Of a DNA stretch of 64,000 nt, positions 15,456 through 25,776 are shown one piece after another. The notes under the pieces were generated by a model. It saw nothing but the letters and a program-made list of their open reading frames with translations, was not told the origin of the DNA and made no database searches. Position 1 is the first letter of the stretch. Every line of letters starts with the position of its first letter. The DNA is from Candidatus Uhrbacteria bacterium (GTDB taxonomy: Bacteria; Patescibacteriota; Patescibacteriia; 2-12-FULL-60-25): the NCBI GenBank assembly GCA_021413945.1, contig JAIOPK010000006.1:1-64000 (forward strand). The letters run 5' to 3'. Both the position numbers and the translations under genes were made by a program.

Positions 15456-16619
15456 TGTGAATTTCCGGACAATGACCGTGATGTCGTCGGGTTTAGCTCT
15501 CTCGTGATTGGTTTGCGAGCGATTGGCCGCGGCCTGTTCCAGCTCTTGTGCCGCTTTGAGCGGTTCATCGGCGTGTTTGATCAAAACGGCCTGGATTTCA
15601 TGGTCGGTGAGCACATCGGATAAGCCGTCGGAGCAGTCGAGATAGATGTCTTCATCATCGAGCTCATCCGTACGGACGAACGGTTGCAGTTCCTTTTCAT
15701 AATAGTCCTTGTTGGAATCGCCGGCGCCGATCGATTGCAGGAGATAGTGGCGGATGTCATCGAGCGTCAGCGTCACGATTTTTTTCTGCAGCATCAGACG
15801 GACAATCGCCGCGATCTCCTTACTTTTTAGAACATGTTTTCTCAAGGCTTCAATCGAGAATGTCCGCGAGACATCTTGATCGTCCGTAATCGGTTCGCCG
15901 TTGATGTCCGGAATGCGCAGATCGACGATGGCTTGGGCGAGGGAATGATCGGGAGTCATGCGCTCCAATCGGCCTTGGCGCAAGCGGTAGATACGGCTAT
16001 CGCCGACATGGGCGATCGTGTTCCAATCTTTGCCTTCCGCATCGCGCCAGATTTTGGAGAGGGAAGCGGTACAGCTCATGGAGCGGGCTTCATACAAGAC
16101 GAGTTGGCGGTCCATCGGATCCGTCGGATCGAGCTTGCGCGTGTTCTTGAGTTTTTTCTCCGCGCGTTTGACGGCCATGGCGATGATCGCCGGATCGGTT
16201 TGGAGTTCGGTTAAGGCCTCCTGCATGTTGACGAGGGTTTGCCGTAACGCGTCCTCCACGTCTTCCGCCGATACCATCGGTTCTTCACGACCGGCTTCCA
16301 TGACGAGGCGCGTCATGATATCGCGCGTGGCGAGACGCTCGAAGGTTAGTTCTTGAGCGGCTTTGGCGCTTGCAAGATTCCCCGCCAAACCTCCGCCGAC
16401 GCCATCGGCCACGAAGTCGATGCCGCGTTCTTCCGAGACATAATAGCTGTCTTCATTACGCGTCGGATGATCGGGGGAGGCTTCCGTTGCGATGCCGATC
16501 TGGAGATGTGTTTCGTTTTTCTGCGACTCGATTAAACGGAACTCCGCCTGGCGGATTTCTTTTTTTGGAGTTTCTACCGGCTCGGGAGCCGATTTCCATT
16601 TATCAAATGCGGCGCTCAT
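15435..16619 (-). CDS. PP2C-family protein phosphatase
   Basis: 394 residues. PP2C motifs in order: RNEDSYY (about 55), DFVADGVGGG (about 70), HVGDSRIYR (about 205), DCSDGLSDVL (about 330) and KPDDITVIV near the end. The Asp residues that bind the two metal ions are all present. Such phosphatases remove phosphate from Ser/Thr in the cytoplasm, usually opposing Hanks-type kinases. An insertion between the second and third motifs (about 110-190) is longer than in minimal bacterial PP2Cs, and the N-terminus is charged. ATG 16619 lies 8 nt after TATCAT, so the message looks leaderless; GTG 16625 is the alternative. No kinase is in the window. A second PP2C lies 545 nt upstream on the same strand. 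Confidence 0.88.
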   Translation of the reverse strand: MSAAFDKWKSAPEPVETPKKEIRQAEFRLIESQKNETHLQIGIATEASPDHPTRNEDSYYVSEERGIDFVADGVGGGLAGNLASAKAAQELTFERLATRDIMTRLVMEAGREEPMVSAEDVEDALRQTLVNMQEALTELQTDPAIIAMAVKRAEKKLKNTRKLDPTDPMDRQLVLYEARSMSCTASLSKIWRDAEGKDWNTIAHVGDSRIYRLRQGRLERMTPDHSLAQAIVDLRIPDINGEPITDDQDVSRTFSIEALRKHVLKSKEIAAIVRLMLQKKIVTLTLDDIRHYLLQSIGAGDSNKDYYEKELQPFVRTDELDDEDIYLDCSDGLSDVLTDHEIQAVLIKHADEPLKAAQELEQAAANRSQTNHERAKPDDITVIVRKFTRPRSQM

Positions 16620-16627
16620 CGCCACTT

Positions 16628-16633
16628 ATGATA
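16628..16633 (-). promoter_or_regulatory. -10 box of the PP2C gene
   Basis: TATCAT on the minus strand, 8 nt before ATG 16619; no clear -35. Confidence 0.45.
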
Positions 16634-16669
16634 CTACAGATCGGGCGAGTCGCGTGAGAGGGGGAACGG

Positions 16670-16698
16670 TTGACAACAGACGAAATTTCTGTTAATAC
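16670..16698 (+). promoter_or_regulatory. Promoter of the 16720 gene
   Basis: TTGACA (16670-16675), 17 nt, TAATAC (16693-16698); GAGGTAG precedes the ATG. Confidence 0.7.
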
Positions 16699-16719
16699 AT
16701 TATTGGAAGTGAGGTAGCG

Positions 16720-17109
16720 ATGATCGTCGGTCTATTGGCTCGCCAGCTCGACCAATCCTTCAGCGCCATTCAGGGCCTGAACATCGAGAAAGACGCCGCG
16801 GGCCGCATCATCATCAAGCTGCGCGCCTTTGGTCCCTTCTCTCCGAACTGCCTTGACGGCATGCCCTCCGAGCTTGATCTCGCCTGTCCAAGCGGGATCG
16901 AGAGCGTCGGCATCACCTTGCGCGTTGTGCCGCACACGGCACCGCGCGGCACATGGTTTCCCTACGAGGCCGTGTTCAACAGCCCGAGCGATGTCGAGCG
17001 CCTTGTTTTTACGGGTGTTCACATCCAGTTCTCCAATATTTGGCGCCTGTCGCTCCTTGCCGAAGGCCGACCGGCTATCGCGATCGCCAATCCGTTCTAT
17101 CGGATCTAG
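16720..17109 (+). CDS. Uncharacterised small protein between two PP2C genes
   Basis: 129 residues, unrecognised. It appears beta-rich with a fairly hydrophobic core (RIIIKLRAFG, IESVGITLRVVPH, RLVFTGVHIQFSNIWRLSLLAEG), two Cys (NCLDG, LACPSG) and no signal peptide or TM helix. GAGGTAG lies 3 nt before ATG 16720, under a consensus-like promoter. The gene is divergent from one PP2C gene and convergent with the other. A role with the phosphatases is possible from position only. Confidence 0.6.
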   Translation: MIVGLLARQLDQSFSAIQGLNIEKDAAGRIIIKLRAFGPFSPNCLDGMPSELDLACPSGIESVGITLRVVPHTAPRGTWFPYEAVFNSPSDVERLVFTGVHIQFSNIWRLSLLAEGRPAIAIANPFYRI

Positions 17110-17117
17110 GCAACACA

Positions 17118-17155
17118 GAACCCCGTCCCGCAATTCTGCGGTACGGGGTTCTTAC
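17118..17155. terminator. Terminator between convergent genes
   Basis: GAACCCCGTCCCGCA and TGCGGTACGGGGTTC form a long stem with one mismatch, followed by TTACG on the plus strand; A/T-poor tail, so efficiency is uncertain. Confidence 0.65.
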
Positions 17156-17163
17156 GTTGTCGT

Positions 17164-18411
17164 CTAATTTTTCTTCTGTACTTTGGCGCGGACAATCGCG
17201 ATGTCATCGTCCTTTTTATAGGTGATACGCTTTTTGGATTCTTTGCGCAGGTTATCCATTTGTTCCTTGCTCGTCTTACCGCTCATGGCCGCGGACAATT
17301 CTGCATAGTTCGTGTCTTCCGTATTTGGATCTTCAAATTTGTCGACGAGGCCGTCTGTTCCCAGAATGAGTTCATCACCTTCCTCTAATCGGCGGATACC
17401 GAGGGAAGGTTCAAAGACTTGGCTTCCAAGCGATGCGACCATGGCGCGTTTGAGCAATCCATAGGACATCGGAATTTCTTTTACGCCTTTGGCTTGGAAT
17501 TGTTTTAACTCCTGTTCGCCGCCGCCCATCGCCTGGATGACTTCCAGCGAGAGGGGAATCGGATGTTTGGCCTTTGGATCGCTCTTCATCTTAGCGAGGA
17601 GTTCGGGTGTGAGCGCACCGGACTGGGTCAGGCTGTTCAAAGCCGAATCCTCCTGCGTGATCGGTACCATTTCTCCGTTCTTTCTGCGTTTGAATGCCAT
17701 GCTGTCTCCCAAGTTGGCGACGATGGCATATTTCTCTCCGCTCGGTGTTTCGTGGATGAAGCCGACGGTTGCGGTTGTCTTTCCGCCGGACTCGAGAACG
17801 GCCGCGTTTGCGCCGCGCAAGGATTCTATGAGTGCGAGCGCCTTCTTTGCCATCTTTGGATCAAGGGAAAGCATCTGCTCCACCATGTTCGTCACTTGTA
17901 TGCGTGCTTCCGGGTTTCCGATTTTCTTGATCTGCTGTTCCACGAGCCTGCGCTGTACCTCCTGATTGTCGAGCTTGCCGATTTCCGCCGCGGCTTTTTT
18001 ATAGCCTTCCGGAATCGCGCGCTCAGCCGCTTTGCTCGCCAAATCTCCCTGCCCTTCTCCTCCCAGTCCATCCAATACGCCGAGCAGACCGGTTTCCGGA
18101 TCGACGATGACATTGTCTTCATTGTGGTTTTCCGGACTGCCTTTGCGTTCATCTTTTTTCTCGATAGTGGCCATGACCTCGAGTCCGTTGAAGCCCTGTA
18201 CCTCAAACGCTTCGATTACATCCTGTTCCTGCACTTCCCTTGCCTCCATATTTTTATGCGCAAGCTCGATGCTCTTTTTTCGAGCCGCATCCGGGATCGG
18301 CGGGGGACCGGATTTTTTCTTGGCCGCTTCGGGAATCGGTGGCATGCCTTTTTTTCTTGCGCTTTCCGGGATCGGTGGAGGTACGGCGCGCATGGATTGT
18401 TCGAGGTTCAT
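17164..18411 (-). CDS. PP2C-family protein phosphatase with N-terminal proline repeats
   Basis: 415 residues. The N-terminus carries three 13-residue repeats of the form PPxIPxxARKKx (about 10-48), likely a flexible protein-binding segment. The PP2C core follows: NHNEDNVIVD (about 95), GVLDGLGGEGQGD (about 111), NLGDSMAFK (about 236), LGTDGLVDKF (about 360) and KKDDDIAIVRA near the end. Metal-binding Asp residues are kept. A helical insert (about 140-205) separates the second and third motifs. It starts 15 nt after rlmH and is probably co-transcribed with it. No Shine-Dalgarno is visible. The PIP-type repeats could be EF-P-dependent. Substrate unknown. Confidence 0.87.
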   Translation of the reverse strand: MNLEQSMRAVPPPIPESARKKGMPPIPEAAKKKSGPPPIPDAARKKSIELAHKNMEAREVQEQDVIEAFEVQGFNGLEVMATIEKKDERKGSPENHNEDNVIVDPETGLLGVLDGLGGEGQGDLASKAAERAIPEGYKKAAAEIGKLDNQEVQRRLVEQQIKKIGNPEARIQVTNMVEQMLSLDPKMAKKALALIESLRGANAAVLESGGKTTATVGFIHETPSGEKYAIVANLGDSMAFKRRKNGEMVPITQEDSALNSLTQSGALTPELLAKMKSDPKAKHPIPLSLEVIQAMGGGEQELKQFQAKGVKEIPMSYGLLKRAMVASLGSQVFEPSLGIRRLEEGDELILGTDGLVDKFEDPNTEDTNYAELSAAMSGKTSKEQMDNLRKESKKRITYKKDDDIAIVRAKVQKKN

Positions 18412-18426
18412 ATAGGTATGGAGGAG

Positions 18427-18900
18427 TTACTTATGATATTCCTTTCCGCGGCTGATCGTCTCGGCGCGATAGAGCTGTTCTAATAATACGATGCGCGCGA
18501 GGTTGTGGGGGAGTGTTTGTTTTCCAAGCGAGATGACGGCGTTGGCTTGCGATCGAATCGCCGGATCAAGACCCCAAGATCCTCCGATGAGAAAGACGAG
18601 AGGCTGGCCGGACTCGGACCAGGTCTCTAGCTTGCGCGCGAGCGTCGGCGAATCAAGATTGGTTCCGGTCTCGTCGAGAGCGATGACGAATGAACCCTTT
18701 GGGTACCCTTTGGCGAGTGACTCGGCTTCTCTGGAACGAGTCTTTGTCGCATCAGGCTTGGCGGAACCTTGATGACCTTCGGCTACCTCGACCAAATCGA
18801 CCTTGGCGAAGGGTTTGAGGCGGTCGAGATACATCGATATTGCCTCGGATTGCCAGCTCTCGGTGGGGGAGCCGACGGCTTGAATGCGTATGTGCTTCAT
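18427..18900 (-). CDS. rlmH: 23S rRNA (pseudouridine1915-N3)-methyltransferase RlmH
   Basis: 157 residues, close to E. coli RlmH (155). The SPOUT signature is clear: FVIALDETGTNLDSPTLARKL, LVFLIGGSWGLDPAIR and the C-terminal SLGKQTLPHNLARIVLLEQLYRAETI, which forms the SAM-binding knot and ends at YHK. It methylates the pseudouridine at helix 69 of 23S rRNA. That uridine would be at 21412 in the adjacent 23S gene. The start is ATG 18900, 7 nt after a GATTAT -10 box; the in-frame ATG at 18909 lies inside that box. It is divergent from the 23S gene and followed by a PP2C gene. Confidence 0.95.
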   Translation of the reverse strand: MKHIRIQAVGSPTESWQSEAISMYLDRLKPFAKVDLVEVAEGHQGSAKPDATKTRSREAESLAKGYPKGSFVIALDETGTNLDSPTLARKLETWSESGQPLVFLIGGSWGLDPAIRSQANAVISLGKQTLPHNLARIVLLEQLYRAETISRGKEYHK

Positions 18901-18907
18901 AGAGCCC

Positions 18908-18936
18908 ATAATCCTTTGTATTCACGCCCTTGACAA
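18908..18936 (-). promoter_or_regulatory. Promoter of rlmH, sharing its -35 with the rRNA promoter
   Basis: On the minus strand TTGTCA (18931-18936), 17 nt, GATTAT (18908-18913), and the ATG 7 nt further. The -35 lies on the same 7 bp (TTGACAA/TTGTCAA) as the opposite promoter. Confidence 0.65.
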
Positions 18937-18958
18937 GGGTTTAGGGGTTCTATAAACT
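18930..18958 (+). promoter_or_regulatory. Promoter of the 23S-5S operon
   Basis: TTGACA (18930-18935), 17 nt, TAAACT (18953-18958); TATAAA at 15 nt is an alternative. It is the only strong promoter upstream of the rRNA. Confidence 0.7.
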
Positions 18959-19384
18959 AACGGCACTTCAAAACCCATGTCCCCCAGAATTTCGGAAGAT
19001 TACGGGGACCTCTGGAGATTTCTCATGAGCCTATTTAACCCCATTGCCCGACCAACGTCGGCCTTCACGGCTAAAGCCTCTTAGAAACCTCTCCAGGTTT
19101 CGCGAGCTTGGCCGACGACGGTCAAGCTCGCTTTCGTTCTCTCTACACTTCGCCCGAGTCGGACAGAAACAGCATCCTCTATCAGATGGGATTCCATTTC
19201 TGTCCGTGTCGCCTCGCACGTGCGTTGGACGCGGATATGCCTCTTAGACAATACGAGATAGGTACGTATAACGATTCAAACGTGATACGTGCAAGGCATA
19301 GAAACAACACTTGCAAGCAATGCAGCATAATTGAAGTTATTTGCGAGACCTTCTCCAGATCCCGACTTGTTCGGACATCCGGAT
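18959..19384 (+). ncRNA. Structured leader of the 23S transcript
   Basis: About 425 nt without a gene. Several hairpins are visible: GTCCCC...GGGGAC (18978-19008), GAAACC...GGTTTC (near 19085-19102), CGAGCTTGGCC...GGTCAAGCTCG (near 19104-19131) and GACAGAAA...TTTCTGTC (near 19163-19204). ATTTGCGAGACC (19339-19350) can pair with GGTCGAGCAAAT (22385-22396) beyond the 3' end of 23S, forming a processing stem. No 16S or tRNA is present. The role beyond processing is unknown. Confidence 0.5.
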
Positions 19385-22360
<2,976 letters not shown>

Positions 22361-22509
22361 ATCCAGATGTAAAACTCTGTTGATGGTCGAGCAAATGCGG
22401 CAATCATGTCGCGTGTAGCAAGTGTTTTCCTTTTGCCTTGCACGTATCACTTTTGAATCAAGCGTATTGTGTCATCGATCTTGTTTTTCGATATCCATCG
22501 AAAGCCGGG

Positions 22510-22627
<118 letters not shown>

Positions 22628-22632
22628 CAGAG

Positions 22633-22660
22633 AAGCTCAGCTGAAAGGCTGGGCTTTTGT
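22633..22660 (+). terminator. Terminator of the rRNA operon
   Basis: AAGCTCAGC and GCTGGGCTT form a 9-bp stem (one G-U pair) around TGAAAG, then TTGTGTTT. Confidence 0.8.
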
Positions 22661-22695
22661 GTTTCTTGATACCGGCGGAGTACAATAGGATGCAT

Positions 22696-22866
22696 ATGAA
22701 TCAAAAATCTCTTGCGATGTGGTCATTCTGGGTCGGTGCCGTGATTGTGGTTGCGACGCATATCTATATGTTGGTTGCGGGATTGCCGGCGTCACAGATG
22801 ATGGGGCATGCGATTTTGAACTTGGTTGCTGGGGCGCTTGTGATCTTTGGTTGGACGAAGCGATAG
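22696..22866 (+). CDS. Small two-TM membrane protein
   Basis: 56 residues, unrecognised. Two hydrophobic helices (WSFWVGAVIVVATHIYMLVAG, about 9-29, and HAILNLVAGALVIFGW, about 38-53) are joined by a short loop (LPASQMMG), ending TKR. It would form a helical hairpin in the membrane. TACAAT (22681-22686) lies 9 nt before ATG 22696; ATG 22690 is an alternative only 3 nt from it. The gene sits between the rRNA terminator and a strong terminator of its own, so it is an independent unit. Confidence 0.55.
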   Translation: MNQKSLAMWSFWVGAVIVVATHIYMLVAGLPASQMMGHAILNLVAGALVIFGWTKR

Positions 22867-22878
22867 TAAATCCTTTTA

Positions 22879-22908
22879 CAAAACACCCCGCTACGGCGGG
22901 GTGTTTTG
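22879..22908 (+). terminator. Strong intrinsic terminator
   Basis: CAAAACACCCCG and CGGGGTGTTTTG form a perfect 12-bp stem around CTACGG. Confidence 0.85.
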
Positions 22909-22910
22909 CG

Positions 22911-22937
22911 TTGACAGAAGCGTTATTTCATGATGAT
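22911..22937 (+). promoter_or_regulatory. Promoter with TTGACA and GATGAT block
   Basis: TTGACA (22911-22916), 15 nt, GATGATCTT (22932-22940), the same arrangement as at 2382-2411. Confidence 0.5.
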
Positions 22938-22967
22938 CTTTCTTCGGCTCATTCAAGGGGGAATGCC

Positions 22968-23480
22968 ATGCTGAACGGACTTGATACGTTTGTGCCGAGA
23001 CTGCTCGACCTGACCGAAAAGGCGGGGATCGACGTTTCGGGATACTTGATGGACCACGTCTGTTATCGCGTGGCAGACATGGATCGGTATGATGGCTTGG
23101 CACATGCCTGGCGATTGTTTGCCGAGAAGACGCACACGAGCCTTGTGAACGGTCGGCCGATCACGGTGTTCGTTCTCCAGAAGTCGCTGACGATTGCGGG
23201 CCGCATCATCCGCGTGATCGAGCTCCCAGCCCCGAAGCAGGGGAGCTCGTATCTGGAAGGTTGGGAACATGCGGAGTTCGTCATCGACGAGCCGTTCTCC
23301 CACTTCATGTCTCGGTACGACGAGCATGACTTTGATACCAAGTCGCTCGGGAAAGATTTGAACCCAGAGCTTGGGTACAAGTTGCCCGAGGGTCTCCAGA
23401 TCAAGTTCCATCAGATGCCGCTCGAACACGTAATCGAGATCGAGCGCGAACGGGGATTGGCCCTCACAATCGAAGAATAA
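22968..23480 (+). CDS. YecM-like VOC-fold protein
   Basis: 170 residues. It matches the YecM outline: DHVCYRVADMDRYD near residue 30, VNGRPITVFVL in the middle, VIELPAPKQGSSYLEGWEHAEFV, and IKFHQMPLEHVIEIE at the C-terminus. The family has a glyoxalase/VOC-like fold with His and Glu residues that could bind a metal; its biochemical role is not established. The start is ATG 22968, with AAGGGGG 6 nt upstream; the longer open frame runs through a terminator. It is a single gene with its own promoter and hairpin. Confidence 0.78.
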   Translation: MLNGLDTFVPRLLDLTEKAGIDVSGYLMDHVCYRVADMDRYDGLAHAWRLFAEKTHTSLVNGRPITVFVLQKSLTIAGRIIRVIELPAPKQGSSYLEGWEHAEFVIDEPFSHFMSRYDEHDFDTKSLGKDLNPELGYKLPEGLQIKFHQMPLEHVIEIERERGLALTIEE

Positions 23481-23485
23481 TACTA

Positions 23486-23517
23486 AGCCTCGGAACGACA
23501 CCTGTCGGTCCGGGGCT
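23486..23517. terminator. Hairpin between convergent genes
   Basis: AGCCTCGGAACGACA and TGTCGGTCCGGGGCT pair over 15 positions with one mismatch and G-U pairs. No long T-run, so termination is only likely. Confidence 0.45.
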
Positions 23518-23533
23518 CATGCGTTCTTTCCTG

Positions 23534-24718
23534 TTAGCCCATTTCGTTTCGCGTTTGATTCAAGCGCGAGAGTTCTTGATCGAGTCGATACAGTTCATTA
23601 TTCCATTCGATATCAGATTCAGTTCTTGTATCTCCCGACGAGGTCGAGGCAAACGGATCGGATCCGCGCGCGGCTCGACGAGCTTCCGCTTCCCGATTTG
23701 CCGCTTCACGTGCCGCGACAAGCGTCGCACGTTCGTCACGCAAACGTTGTTCTTCAAGGATCAGTGCCTGGCGCAGTTGCGCCTGCATCTCCGGACTCAT
23801 TTGATCCGCCATGCGGGCCAAGTCAAAGGGCTGTATTATCTGTACGGCTTCCATAATCGATGCCATTGCCTCTTCATCACCGGAGGCACGGTCGATTCTA
23901 CGACGCAATCCTTCTTCAAAAAGATCCGGCCGATTAGCATCTACGGCAAAACGCGTGTCACTGGATCTTCCGTTTAGCTCGCTGGTTGCGCTTAAGATTT
24001 CAAAATTTGAATCCGCTTCCGCAAACCTCGTGCTGTAGTCAATTCGATTTTGCAGAGTCGAGGCTGCCATAGCAAGCGCTTGCTCCGTATCGCAATCCGG
24101 AGCCGAGCATGCCCCTTCGATTTCACGACGAATCCGCTCCGCTAAGCGTGGGCCATCGATGGATCCGCCAAGTTCTTGCAAGGCGTTTTCTACGGCTGTT
24201 TCCGCTGTTAACCGTGTGATTTCCGATTCGGAAGTGCGATCGATACCCATCTCATGCTCGCGTAACAGTTGCGCGAGATCTAGAAGCATTTGTTGTGCGA
24301 GTTGAGCTTCCGAATCCGTTGTTCGTTCAAAACGCACGGGTAGCGGAGCTACGGGTGCGTATTCTTCATTTTCCTCGCGAGCGTCATTGGAATCTGTGTT
24401 TTCGGAGGACGCTTCATGTGATCTCGATCCTTCTACAAGCGCAATATGTCCGAGCATGGCTACGGGCATCGACATCGCGAGCACGGCGCCTAAACGTGCC
24501 ACGGTACGTTTAAGAGAGTCGAGTTTTGAACGAATCGTCTTCTTTGACTCGGGAGAAACATTTTTGGAACCAAGCATTTCAATACCTTTTTTTATTTCTG
24601 CTCCCGCGTTTGATATGGATTCAGCCGTCTGACGCATTTGCTCCGTTCCGGACTCTTTTGTTTTTTTGGACTCGAAGGCCCGTGTCTCTTTTGAACCGGG
24701 TTGTTTTTCCATGGCCAT
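23534..24718 (-). CDS. Uncharacterised membrane-anchored helical protein
   Basis: 394 residues, unrecognised. The N-terminal 75 residues are charged and helical, then one TM helix (LGAVLAMSMPVAMLGHIALV, about 76-95). The larger C-terminal part is acidic and helical, with coiled-coil character around 330-394 (EEQRLRDERATLVAAREAAN and following). A Cys pair (GACSAPDCD) lies near residue 205. No signal peptidase site is obvious. ATG 24718 follows the stop of the upstream 52-residue gene by 2 nt, so translation is probably coupled; ATG 24712 is also possible. Function unknown. Confidence 0.6.
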   Translation of the reverse strand: MAMEKQPGSKETRAFESKKTKESGTEQMRQTAESISNAGAEIKKGIEMLGSKNVSPESKKTIRSKLDSLKRTVARLGAVLAMSMPVAMLGHIALVEGSRSHEASSENTDSNDAREENEEYAPVAPLPVRFERTTDSEAQLAQQMLLDLAQLLREHEMGIDRTSESEITRLTAETAVENALQELGGSIDGPRLAERIRREIEGACSAPDCDTEQALAMAASTLQNRIDYSTRFAEADSNFEILSATSELNGRSSDTRFAVDANRPDLFEEGLRRRIDRASGDEEAMASIMEAVQIIQPFDLARMADQMSPEMQAQLRQALILEEQRLRDERATLVAAREAANREAEARRAARGSDPFASTSSGDTRTESDIEWNNELYRLDQELSRLNQTRNEMG

Positions 24719-24720
24719 AC

Positions 24721-24879
24721 TTATGATCCGATTTGTTTCTTAATCGCCTCGATCTGACTCGTGTCGTTTGATTGTGATTGTTCTCGCGTCGCCGATTGTA
24801 TTGAGCGTTGAAGATCCTTCGTCTTCTTTTGTAATTCCAAAACGAGCGCTCTCATCGTTTGTTTCAAGGAGTCCACCAT
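24721..24879 (-). CDS. 52-residue helical micro-protein
   Basis: 52 residues (MVDSLKQTMRALVLELQKKT... ending KKQIGS). Almost entirely polar helix with a heptad feel (LKQTMRALVLELQKKTKDLQ), no TM segment. It precedes the 394-residue membrane protein by 2 nt and likely forms one operon with it. TGC-TATGCT lies 10 nt before ATG 24879, a leaderless layout. It may bind the helical domain of its neighbour; inference from adjacency and coiled-coil character. Confidence 0.5.
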   Translation of the reverse strand: MVDSLKQTMRALVLELQKKTKDLQRSIQSATREQSQSNDTSQIEAIKKQIGS

Positions 24880-24958
24880 ATTATCGCATAGCATAGCAAT
24901 ATCTTGACCCTGTGACTATGGGGGCGTAAGGTCGATTCGGTTCCTTTTGGGAGGATAC

Positions 24959-25738
24959 ATGCCAACGGTTAGGTTTCCCGTCATCAAGCCGGAATACGCC
25001 GTCGATAAGGGAAATGATTTCCAGGTTCCGTTGCTGCGCGAGATCAGTCCGCGCATCGGTTGGATACTGCGTTTGTTCATCGATCCTGAGGTTCAAGTCC
25101 ATCAGGTTTGGTACCCGATGGTCGAGAATGGCGATGCGGACATCGCGAAATGCAAAGAGCGATTTCGTGCGCTGAAGCGCGATCTGGAGAAACTGTTTCC
25201 TCCGATGTACAAAACGGAGAGGACGGAGGACACGGATCTGCACACGGCGCTTACGGATATCGGAGCCGAACATTTCTACGGCGGGTGGCTGCGCAAGTTT
25301 GATGACACAGCCAAGCTTCAAGGGCCGATCTGGGTCGGCATGCGTGTGAGTTTTCGCTCGTCGTGCAAGGTGCTCGGGCCCTCGCTCATCGAATCGAGTG
25401 TGACGATCGGGACTTCCGCGATCGTGAATCGCTCGATCGTGTGTCGACGCACGGAGATCGATGCGGCGGCACAGGTCGCGGACTCGATCATTGGGCGCGA
25501 CGTGTACATCGGACCGACGGCGCTCCTTCTGCACAAGCCGCTCACGGGCGAGCTTGAACCGCTTCATGAGGGAGTGAGACTCACTAATCGCAAGAAGTGC
25601 GGAGTCGTCGTTGGCGACGGTTGCCGCATCGGCGCCGGAGCGACGATCGAGCCTGGAACGATTCTGATGCCCAAGTGCATCGTACCCATCGGTCGCCATG
25701 TTAAAACCGGGTTCTATTGCCCGGAAGACTTCCGCTGA
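24959..25738 (+). CDS. Left-handed beta-helix (hexapeptide repeat) protein
   Basis: 259 residues. The C-terminal two-thirds carries hexapeptide-like turns (GPIWVGMRVSFRSSC, GPSLIESSVTIGTSAIVNRS, AQVADSIIGRDVYIGPTA, GVVVGDGCRIGAGATIEPGT) ending in a long loop, as in trimeric acyl- and nucleotidyl-transferases such as the C-terminal domain of GlmU. The N-terminal ~95 residues are helical and charged; no nucleotidyltransferase signature (LxxGxGTRM) is seen. It may act on a sugar nucleotide, or be a structural trimer. GGGAGG lies 5 nt before ATG 24959. It is convergent with a flippase gene, so a link to surface polysaccharide is possible. Confidence 0.7.
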   Translation: MPTVRFPVIKPEYAVDKGNDFQVPLLREISPRIGWILRLFIDPEVQVHQVWYPMVENGDADIAKCKERFRALKRDLEKLFPPMYKTERTEDTDLHTALTDIGAEHFYGGWLRKFDDTAKLQGPIWVGMRVSFRSSCKVLGPSLIESSVTIGTSAIVNRSIVCRRTEIDAAAQVADSIIGRDVYIGPTALLLHKPLTGELEPLHEGVRLTNRKKCGVVVGDGCRIGAGATIEPGTILMPKCIVPIGRHVKTGFYCPEDFR

Positions 25739-25743
25739 AACTG

Positions 25744-25776
25744 AAATCCTCCGCTTACACTAGCGGAGGATTTGTC
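25744..25776. terminator. Bidirectional terminator overlapping the flippase stop codon
   Basis: AAATCCTCCGCT and AGCGGAGGATTT form a perfect 12-bp stem around a 6-nt loop; the stop codon of the minus gene (25755-25757) lies inside it. Confidence 0.8.

Noticed and set aside
18959-19384. A degraded 16S 3' end or spacer tRNA in the leader
   Set aside because: No anti-Shine-Dalgarno end and no tRNA cloverleaf can be found.
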